NCBI GenBank assembly: GCA_025531455.1
Contig: JAMYHL010000001.1
Span: 1,240,001 to 1,304,000 of the forward strand
Length of the DNA: 64,000 bases
Source: Apiotrichum sp. Y4204
Lineage: Eukaryota; Basidiomycota; Tremellomycetes; Trichosporonales; Trichosporonaceae
Direction: 5' to 3'
This document shows positions 55,515-64,000 of this stretch, in pieces. Both the position numbers and the translations under genes were made by a program. The notes beneath the pieces were generated by a model. That model was not told the DNA's origin. It did no database searches and saw nothing but the letters and a program-made list of their open reading frames with translations. Numbering within the stretch: position 1 is the first letter of the stretch; each line of letters opens with the position of its first letter.

Positions 55515-56348
55515 GTTGGTGACTTTGGGGACAGGATGAGCGAGAATAAAAGCGGGCGCTTCAGGAGAAGATAATGATGTAGAATTGTCGGTGAGCAAGT
55601 CGATGCGGGGAAGAACACTGTTGTAAATACTGAGCAGGCGTGGTATGGCAAGCCATCGGCTACTGTTTGTGGGGAGTTGAGCGCTTGAACTGTTGACACT
55701 TAGAGGTATGTCGCAGGGAGTAAAGCAGGGAGTAAAGAGGACAAAGAAGAAGTGGTTGTTCAATGGTTCCTTTTGCGTCTTGGTTTATGTATTAATGAGA
55801 GGCACAGAAATCTGCTGGCGAAAGAACATGAAAGACTCATTCCCTATCAACCGTCGCCCATCATTCGCTCCCAGCGGAACAACCGCCCCCAAAACACACC
55901 ACGACCGTCTTCCCTCGCTCTCACACTCACACGCACTGACTCCATACATGCAGTGCAAACTTGGCGGAATCAATGACGAATAATTGATGATCCATGATTC
56001 ATGATTCATGATGCGCTGTGCTGCATCATCACCTGATAAGTTTCCCCTTCAACACTCTTCCTTTCTCATCATGATACACTCGCACAAGATTCCGCTTGAC
56101 ACCCATCCTCTCCGTTCATCATGCTCGCAACAAGATAGTAGTATTAGCAGCCCGTGAGTTGACATCCTATATCAGTTGGATACGTCAAGTATGGGAGTAC
56201 ATACGTAGCTGCTCCTCCTATCTTATACTAACTACCCTTGCTTAATATGCGATCCTGCCTTCAAACTCACACATCACCACACGTCCCAGACACCCCACAT
56301 AGCCATGTTTGACACTATTCGTACACCGCCCGAGTATGGCAAGCAAAT
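55515..56348. other. Intergenic region upstream of the basic protein gene
   Basis: About 0.83 kb. A frame in phase with the basic protein continues to 55763 and may be its real 5' coding part. The rest holds the 3' region of the APC permease, with imperfect TGATGATTCATGATTC repeats near 55985-56005. Confidence 0.45.
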
Positions 56349-58202
56349 CTAATTGTTCTTGTTGGCAGCAAGACGTTCCTCAAGATCCAGAGGGCCGTAG
56401 AAGTGCTTACGCCCGTCGATTGCCCAAGTGATAGTGGCAAGCAGGGCAACGATGGCCACCACCACCACAGCGTAGTTGACTGTTGAGCCGCTAACGGGCA
56501 GTACCGGAGGGAACAGGAAGCAAACGCCGGTGACAGCAGCGAAGGCGAGGGCACCAAAGTTGACTGGACCTGGGTTGTTAGGGTTTCTGCAAGACGAGTC
56601 GCAAGACAAAACTCACGACGCCACCGTCCAAGAGACCATTTGCGGGTGTGTCCTCCAAAGGCAGTGTCACCACGCCAGAAAATAATCGCAATGGGAATGA
56701 AGTACGACACCTGAAGAAGGACGACTGCCGAGGACATGATGGCAGTAAGTGCTACCGATGAACCCAGGTAGATGCAGCCGAAGATGATGACCCAGACGGA
56801 AAGCAAGGTAATCGACCAGGCCGGTACCTTGAGGCGAGGGTGGATGCGAGCAAGGTATGGGGAAAAAGGACCAAGACCCCGGTCGCGAGAGAAGGACATC
56901 ACCATGCGCGAGGCCACAGTGCAGCAGCACTGCACCGCCATGAACATGGTGACAAGGTTGAACATGACAAGGCAGGTTGACTAAATGGTAAGCAAACAGG
57001 AATTTCGAGATCTTTAAAGCCCAACTTACTCCCGCAAGACTCTTGGTCGACTGGTAATAGATTGTGACGAGCGGCCCTGCAGGCGAGGCTGCGACAGCTT
57101 CGAAATCGCTGAGGCAGAACAGGATCACGACCATGAAGATCCAGGCGGTAGCGGAGCCCAGAATAACGGCAAGCACCATGATGCGAGGAGCGTACTTTGC
57201 GGGCTTGGGGATTTCTTCCACCATGTGGCTGGCGGCGTCGAATGCAGTGAGGCCGACTGTGCTTTGAAGCAAGCCAAGAATGAAAGACATTCCATCAGGC
57301 CAACCAGTGGCATTGTTGAAGGTGGCGAAAACCTCCTTGGCGTTCTGATACCTTCCGCGGGAGCATGCCAACAGCGTTATGGAGACCATAAGAATGCCAG
57401 CGATACCAAACATGTAGGACAAGCGGTCGAGCATTGGCAGAATCCGAACGCCAAAGAGGTTGAGCATGGCAGCCGACAGCGGGAAAGCCAGGAATAACAG
57501 GAACGTGTGCCAGTTCTTGGGTATATACTCCGGGTCGAAAATTGACAGCAGGCCGAGGACAAACTGCATGCAGAGAGCACCGCCCCCTGCAAACAGAGTT
57601 GTATAGCCAGCGCAGGCGAGCCATCCCACAAAGAATGAGACGCCGTTCCTCCATCGCGGTGTTGCGATACAGACTGGGTCGGGTGAGTCCTGCAACTGTA
57701 TCGTTCACCTACATGTCCAGTCATATTGGCCACCAGAAAGTGGGAACACATGGCAGATTTCGGCACTGGGTTCCAAGTCAGTCGGTGCTCGTCACATTGT
57801 TACGCCACGCACAGTGATACAGCCATCAGGCCAGTTCCAATGGCCGAAACGACCAATCCCCATATCATCGCCACTTGGCCACCGGATCCCAGCACGAATG
57901 TTAGTGAGGCAGACCTAAACAGTTAGCATGATGCGCCAAAACCCTTCGGGCCTTCTTACATTGCTGGATATGTCAGTATCCTCTTCCTTAAGCACGAGTT
58001 TGACCACAAAGGATCCCACGGACTCACCAGTCCACGAGTTGAGAAGTGAAAATGCCAACCCCAAACATGCCATGAAAGAAAAACGACGGTCAAGCTCGAT
58101 CTCGTGCGTGACCGCGTTCACCTCAACGGTCCCAGCATTCTTTTTGCTATCGCTGTCATGCGAGCGCGATTGTGTCGCATGCAACTCGATGTCCTTCGTC
58201 AT
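56349..58202 (-). CDS. APC-family permease (GABA/choline/amino acid type) with 4-nt exon
   Basis: Predicted proton-coupled importer related to fungal Uga4/Hnm1. Exons 58028..58202, 57960..57963, 57813..57914, 57713..57765, 57030..57673, 56617..56980 and 56349..56569 give 520 residues. The N-terminus is hydrophilic. TM1 is FSFMACLGLAFSLLNSWTAM, where the Ala-Met pair comes from the 4-nt exon; then SASLTFVLGSGGQVAMIWGL and LAEICHVFPLSGGQYDW, the family's GGQY motif. Later parts include GMSFILGLLQSTVGLTAFDA and EEIPKPAKYAPRIM, then MVMSFSRDRGLGPFSPYLAR. About twelve spans are visible. The C-terminus ends DLEERLAANKNN. The join is supported by phase across six introns and by the family sequence WTAMSAS. 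The substrate cannot be set between GABA, choline and amino acids. Confidence 0.87.
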
Positions 58203-60278
58203 TTTGACCAGGTGAGGAGCCGATCGATCTTGCACGACAAGATGATAGCGAGGGGCACGGGTAGTGGAAAGCTCCACTCAAGTCGACCAGTTACGTGTTC
58301 AGCGAGGTGAAGGAGTGAGAAAGACTTGACAGTAAGATGAGGGATAAAGGCTTCACAGAGTTACCAACACCGTCCTTTTACATGTGCTGGCGATAGCGGA
58401 CCGTGCCCACCAAGGGCACCACACGATGCGTAATGTTGCATCCGAGCAGACGTGTTGCGTTCCTGAGGGTATCAAGTCCTTAGAGATACTGGGCGTCGTT
58501 CAGGATGTGCATGGACGGACATCTTGGGGTAACGGGCAAACCGACGCTATGGTTGCTTTCAGTAGTTGTAAGTGGTGCGGTCTCGAGTTCCGGGCAAACC
58601 ATGATGAACCTCGTTAAACTGCCAGGCACAATGGGTCATGGCTGAAAGCAGACTTTCCGTATCATGGCCCGGGCAAACCAATCGGCATCTAAACCAGTAG
58701 AGCTCCCAATCACAAGGCAAAAGGAGATCTGTCGATCTGTTGCCCGTGGGGTCAGCTCGATCGTTCAGTCTCTCACTCAATTACCCAAGCTGCGAGCTGC
58801 GAGCTGCGAGGATGTTCCGGGCGGCGTGCTCCTTTTCGTAGTGCGTAGCAGCATATGTAACCGCCATCCCATAAGGCCATCAGGTACGCGTCGGCACTTT
58901 TCACCCTAGTCTATCCTGGGATCCTTGGCCCCCCAGCCGCCCCAACCAGGAGGACCCTTTGGAGCGTGGCGCGTACAGTACAGTTTGTCACATATCTCGG
59001 CTACTATGGTTACATGATCCATGGTGGCGAACTCCGTGTGCATCCATTCCACTGCAATTGGTGGATAAGGGAGTGCCCTGTCAGACTATCTTGACAAGTC
59101 ATGCCCTTCGAAATGTCCACGGATCTCGTGGCGAAATGGCGATAAGCACATAACAGAGGTCCGCAACTTGAAGGGAAGCGCGTTGCGAACGGCAGACGCG
59201 ACCATAGGTACATTTATCATCAGGTGGTGGCTGTTGCTCGGTGCCATGCGGGACAGCTGCTCAAGCGCGTCTCGTCTCCGGCCTAACCAACGTCCATGCC
59301 ACATGCACTTACATGTTTCACAATCCTCATTGGAATACTGCGCACATTGGGATGTAGGCGTCGGCAAAGTGGCAAGAGGAGAACTGCTTTGACGTGTTAC
59401 CGCACTGTTCCTCTCAGCTTTGCACTCAATCAACTGAGTCTGAGTGATTGTGCACAGGTCTGCTCTTCGAAGTTGCCGACCACGCTGATCTTTCCGGTCT
59501 TGCACCACTGTTCATAATTCTCACTCACGAGGTCGACAGTGACTGTCCGCGACTTGCTCATGTCTGAACAGCGTTGTAAAGTTCCCGCATGTATACCTTC
59601 GTACCGCCAGGCTGAAATTGCCGCTCCATGAGATCGCCGCCACACGTCCAGTGCTCCAAGCCACCAGGCTGAGATATGGCCAGATGGGATTGCCAGCTGC
59701 AAGTCACCGCACGCCACCTCCCCTGAGAGGATTCCTCCCTTTCAGTTGCTTTCCGATTATCTCGTGCTGTTTACCATCGCGTTGGCGTGATGCTGACTGA
59801 TCATCAGTCTCATCGTACACCGGTTGTGGTGAGCACTGTGCAGTCTTATCCAATGACCCTGAGAAGCAAACCCCGATATCTTACCGGCGTTCTTGAACCG
59901 CATCGGAGATCGACAGTCCATTTGGTGAGAATACATCCCTTAGATCATTTGGCAAGCACAGTTGTCTGCCCTTGGGCCGCAGACGCCTCGAAGGATCATT
60001 CCGGATCCCGGGCGGTTGAACCAGTCTGCCCAGCGTGAACTTCAGCTCCTCAGGGAGACGAGGTTGCCTCGCCAACGTTGCGATGTTGGAGATCATCGAC
60101 AACCTGAACACGCGTCATACTTCACCCGTCCACCACGCGTCCGGCAAAACGTCCACAGAGCCATATATTTCGCAGCGGCGTTCATTAACGTGTCTGTTAT
60201 GGTGCACAGCGAGCAACTCTTCGGAGAAGAACCTGTTTCTGCGGATACAGAAGACCACGATTGCCCTTCTCGACCAGC
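58203..60278. other. Gene-poor stretch with a weak candidate gene
   Basis: About 2 kb upstream of the permease gene and downstream of the DUF4267 gene. It holds the permease promoter and a weak candidate gene at 59086-59561. Elsewhere I see nothing, apart from a GCTGCGA triplet repeat near 58790-58810. Confidence 0.4.
59086..59561 (-). CDS. Weak candidate: small two- or three-exon protein
   Basis: A tentative model from the ATG at 59561: MSKSRTVTVDL joins over a possible intron (GTGAGT...CTCAG) to a frame reading LIECKAERNSAVTRQSSSPL and on to the stop at 59086. A further 30-nt in-frame segment (GTAAGT...TTAG) inside it could also be an intron. The downstream part, DALEQLSRMAPSNSHHLM with MVASAVRNALPFKLRTSV, has regular helix-like character. 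I recognise no family, and chance open reading is quite possible. Confidence 0.22.
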
Positions 60279-60784
60279 CTAATACCAGAACTGGAGTCCC
60301 CAACCCACCACGCCCCATTGGGTTGCACCGACCAAGAACGCCGTCCCCCTATTGCCGTCAGCATGTCGAACTTTCACAAAACATGGTGGTACACTCACAA
60401 TGCTACTCCGCGCCTGTACCAAACAGCAGCAACATCGGCGGCACAAAGCAGCATGCCAGCGAGGACGACCGTGCCAACCTCCTTGTGACGCCCCTGCCAG
60501 TCAAGGGCGATGATCGCCGCTGCGATACTGAGGTCACGCGCCCCGAGAAGTTGCATTAGAAGCCCCACCGTCTCGTCTGTCTGAGTTTTCGTCTTCGGAT
60601 CGCCAGGTATGACAGCCGATGTGCTGTCATTAACGGATACGGGCCATAGAGCAACGCCGTTGCCGAGGTTAAAAAAGGTCTTCGCTGCAATGGACGGGAA
60701 GACGATTGCAAAGCCGCCCAACACAGCATAGCCTCCAGCCACCGAGAGACCAAGGGCCTGCCATGTCGCGCGCGAGAGATACAT
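60279..60784 (-). CDS. DUF4267-type small membrane protein
   Basis: Two exons, 60399..60784 and 60279..60348, encode 151 residues. The first span GLSVAGGYAVLGGFAIVFPS is followed by a polar loop and then LLMQLLGARDLSIAAAIIAL, whose LGARDL motif is diagnostic of the DUF4267 group. Two more spans, GTVVLAGMLLCAADVAAVWY and FLVGATQWGVVGWGLQFWY, complete a four-helix bundle. The intron splits Leu at the junction GVAL/GTAF, which restores the last span; without it the protein ends after 129 residues. Function is unknown for the whole family, although related fungal proteins are common near redox and secondary-metabolism genes. It is divergent from the WrbA-type gene, about 1 kb apart. Confidence 0.75.
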
Positions 60785-61792
60785 GGTAAGGATGAGGAGT
60801 GACTCAGAGGTGTTATGGGTAACTGATCTAGGTATCGAAGTCGCTGCAAAAGCAACAGTTCACATCATTCTTGACGACAAACACGCCCTGACTATATGCT
60901 GCGGCCATTGTTCCACGCTTGGGTGCGTGCCGGTCGACCACGTCACCACCACCCACCACTGCCGACTGTGGCTGTGCTCGATCGGGATCAGATCACGGAA
61001 TGCCATGGAGATCAAACAGCATCCATGTTACCTTTTTGAGCTATTGATTTATCTACCTTGTTCTCTATTCGTACACTGGTCGCCGACAACAAGGTGCTCG
61101 CCCTTTAGCTACAAGATACGCGCGGATAGCTTCATGCTACCTTCAGCCCAGCAGTCTCACCCGAAGGAGAGTGGATCAACCGTCTTCAAACCGAACGAAC
61201 GACTAGTCTCGCTTCCATCGCCAATCGCCTCCACACTGGACAAGCGGAGATGCCAAGACTGACCGCGGGCCAGTTCCAGACGATCCAGACGATCCAGACA
61301 CCGACATACAACGTGGGAAAGATTTCTTCTAGGTACGTCATGTATTGACCAAACGCGGGGCAGAGTCGCGCCGCGCGCTGCACTTCTGCCTGTTCCACGC
61401 CATTGATTGAAGCGCGAGGCGAAATGAATGCTGAGAAAGCGCCCCCGCGAGTACGTGCCGATCGATCTAAGTCGTTAGTCCCTGACCTGTGTACTGTAGC
61501 TTGTTCTAGATGGCCTCGCTTTAGCTCGGTCCTAGCTCGTTCACCACTCAATACAAGACAGCCATCCTGAGGTCGCTCCTGGAGATCATGACCAAGATCA
61601 ATTACATCACCTGATTAATCCTACGGGCTTACGGTAGACCATCAAGCAACAGTGGAGCAAGCTATGGCACCACCAGTCGCGTCTCCTGCATAAAAGCGCG
61701 AACGTGATCCGCACCTGGTGTCTCTTCACCCATTCTCGCAGCAGTAACTGAGTAACATCCACTTCCCCACGAATAGTACATCGCCCGTCACC
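60785..61792. promoter_or_regulatory. Divergent upstream region, DUF4267 and WrbA-type genes
   Basis: About 1 kb between two diverging genes. A CATAAAAG stretch (about 61687-61695) some 100 bp before the WrbA-type start may be its TATA element. No gene is seen; the open frames are short. Confidence 0.4.
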
Positions 61793-62554
61793 ATGTGAGT
61801 CAATGATCCTTCCTGTCTGTCCACTCTCTGACCTATTCTCCAGGTCAGCCGCACGTGCACGAATTGGAGTCCTTTGGTACTCGATGTACGGCCACACCGG
61901 GAAGCTCGCTGAAGCGATCGCCAAGGGTGCCGCATCCACCGGGGCCGATGTAAAGCAGTTCCAGTTTCGCGAGACTCTGCCCGAGTCTCTTGTCAACAAG
62001 CTGGGTGGAGGTTTGAGCATCAAGCCCAAACATGACCTCATTACGCCCGAGGCGCTCCAGGAACTCGATGGCTTCGTGATTGGTGCGCCAACACGGTTCG
62101 GACGCCTCCCCGCCCAGGTTTCGGCATTCCTTGACAGCACCGGTGCCCAGTTTGCGTCGGGCGCCCTGGTCGGCAAATTCGCTTCCACGTTCACCAGCAC
62201 CAACACCCAGCATGGCGGGCAGGAGGCCACACACCTCACCACGATGCCATTCTTTGCCCACCAAGGAATCATCTACGTGCCATTCGGATACCAATCGCCG
62301 TACCTCGCGGACGTTGAGTCCGCTCACGGTGGATCGCCCTACGGCATCAGCACCCTCGCTGGCGCCGATGGGAAGCGTACACCTACTGCCCAGGAACTGG
62401 AGGTTGCTGAGCAGCAAGGAAAGGTAGGTGATTGACCCCCATATTCATTGCAAAGGGTCCTCAGGGCACACTGATGATATCTTGAGCTCCAGCTAACGCT
62501 CAGTACTTCTCAACGGTTGTGGCCACCTACCTCAAGGGCAAGGCAGCTCAATAG
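61793..62554 (+). CDS. wrbA: WrbA-type NAD(P)H:quinone oxidoreductase (flavodoxin fold)
   Basis: Predicted FMN enzyme that reduces quinones by two electrons, protecting from oxidative stress; the fungal homologues are Pst2/Ycp4-like. Exons 61793..61794 (only AT), 61844..62423 and 62504..62554 give 210 residues. The initiation codon is split: genomic ATG is followed by TGA, but splicing at GTGAGT...CTCCAG joins AT to a G and gives MSAARARIGVLWYSMYGHTG. The FMN-binding loop is YSMYGHTGKLAEAIAKG; the next loop is GAPTRFGRLPAQVSAFLDST; then FTSTNTQHGGQEATHLTTM and GSPYGISTLAGADGKRTPT. The final exon, YFSTVVATYLKGKAAQ, gives the usual C-terminal helix. All motifs of the family are intact. Confidence 0.92.
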
Positions 62555-64000
62555 ATTCAATAATCCTTTTCCAGGTACCATGTAAACAGAAATCAGCGAG
62601 CAGCGTGTTCGAAGATAAATGCGAGATAAGATCGTATACAGACTCACTGGGCTCGCATGATGCACCATATATATTGTATTTATTCCGTGCTTGAAGCGAT
62701 TAATGTTCCCTCACCGGATTATTGCCCCTGTTACATTCGATTCCAGTTTGACTATTCCGCAGGCAGTGGACCGGATTGGTAATTGTTTATGCAGGCCGTT
62801 TTTTTGTGAGAGTAATGTCCTGTCGGCCGAGGACAATGTATATCAGCTTGGGTCCACTGCTGAATGAAGACCATTCCCGGGGTCCAGCAGAGTCCAGCCT
62901 GCATTTGGCACAAACGTGGCTCCTCATGGCGTCCTGGCTTGCTTGGCGGGCGTGGCGCTTCTGAGTGACGCACTACTAGTGTGCATGTGCTATAACTACA
63001 GGCTCGACAGAAGCGGACAGCAGCAGGTGATTACATTCATTTCCACAAAGCCCCACTGTGGCCTGTTGATTGCACGGCGGCGTGCTTACAGACAAACTGG
63101 CAATATACTGGTCGACACTGCAGTCTGTCCCAGTAAGCAGAGCCGTGTGTAGGGTAGCGTTCAACGGCAAACAAGATGTGTGTAGGCCGTCATAGACAAG
63201 TGTATCTGAGCGGCCTCCAAAGTGTGATTCATGACGAAAACTGGTGAACTGGCGACGGCAATTGATAACACTATTTGCAAGGAGAGACTTCAGCAGCAGA
63301 ACGAAGAGGTCCGACCAGATGACTCATTCAAAGGCGAGCTGTCCAGGTGACGACATGGTGACTGCAAGTTAGCTTGAGGACAACTGACTGTCAGGTCTAA
63401 CGAACGGGACGAGCCAGATTTCTCTCTCAATAATCTTGTGCCCACGCTGCCAATTACTTCAGCTTAAAGGCATGACGGTTGTGGGATGATAAGGCGCATG
63501 AACAAAAGTTACCGGAAGGCCCTTTTCTAGACCTATACGCAGAATAAATGGCCCAATATATAAGACAACCCTAGTTGGAAAAAGAGAAATGAGAATTCTT
63601 CATGTCCGTGTGAAGGACGTGTGTATCGATGCCACTAGTTGATTATTAGGCTTTACTTACTGTTGGACAAAAACCCTGTTCAGTTGGTCTGAAGAGAAGA
63701 GCCCGATGTTGTGGTTCATTCAAGAAGTGTTGATGCTCCTTCAGTATATATGCAGCACATCCTGTTCACCCAACTCATGGGATTTGCAGACTCACCATAC
63801 AAGCCGCTGTTGTCGCATGTCTATAAAGCCATTCAATTATAAGGACCGGTTTGGCGTTTGGGTGCACTCCCAACGGCCAGCGGATGGTCCCAAGCATTCG
63901 GCGACTGAATGGCTGAACATGCTCAATGTGTTGTTTACTGTGCTCGAGGATTAAGAAGGGGTGGCAAAAGCATTATCAGTGTTAACGTGTCACGTATTAA
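62555..64000. other. Gene-free stretch at the right end
   Basis: About 1.4 kb. It starts with the WrbA-type 3' region. A segment at 63782-63825 resembles one near 54288. No gene, RNA or transposon can be supported; a gene could begin past the window end. Confidence 0.45.

Overview
The window is nuclear DNA of a fungus, most likely a basidiomycetous yeast of the Tremellomycetes (Trichosporonales-like). The basis is inference: GC-rich coding sequence, nearly every gene broken by very short GT-AG introns (mostly 34-60 nt, with CTGAC or CTAAC branch sites just before the AG), two intron-bearing nuclear tRNA genes, and family-level matches to fungal proteins. There are no operons, phage, CRISPR arrays or intact transposons. 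I rebuilt gene models by joining exons by hand so that splice signals, reading phase and family sequence agree.

Layout. 0.3-9.7 kb: JEN-type carboxylate transporter (+), small secreted GPI-type Cys protein (-), tRNA-Tyr, F-box-like protein (-), YVC1-type vacuolar TRP channel (-), tRNA-Gln(CUG), coiled-coil protein (-). 9.7-20 kb: small BRI3-like membrane protein (-), a candidate 90-residue Cys-cluster protein (-), small membrane-anchored protein (-), DUF4240 protein (-), hotdog thioesterase (-), secreted double-psi beta-barrel protein (-). 20-30.4 kb: SUR7/PalI membrane protein (-), type I membrane glycoprotein (+), arsenite methyltransferase (-). 31-36.7 kb, the densest block: MDR oxidoreductase (+), FAH-family hydrolase (-), small conserved protein with a 15-nt exon (+), repeat-containing protein (-). 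40-52.3 kb: GPI-anchored KNH-like protein (+), AzgA purine permease (+), VOC protein (+), DXD glycosyltransferase (+), RCR-like membrane protein (-). 54.6-62.6 kb: basic protein with a Glu/Met repeat tail (-), APC-family amino acid/GABA/choline-type permease with a 4-nt exon (-), DUF4267 membrane protein (-), WrbA-type quinone reductase (+).

Shared themes are nutrient uptake (JEN, AzgA, APC permease), cell surface (several GPI or type I proteins, SUR7, RCR, DPBB protein, glycosyltransferase) and redox or detoxification (ArsM, MDR, WrbA, VOC, FAH). The genes do not form an obvious pathway cluster. Several compact single-exon or bacterial-looking genes (DUF4240, VOC) and ArsM are transfer candidates. 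Gene-free stretches of 2-4.5 kb separate the blocks; I found only simple repeats and weak gene-like fragments in them, and some may hold genes I could not recognise. The most unusual features are gene-structure extremes: a 4-nt internal exon, a 15-nt exon, an initiation codon split by an intron, and a 4-nt first coding exon. I did not find a convincing new multi-gene system.
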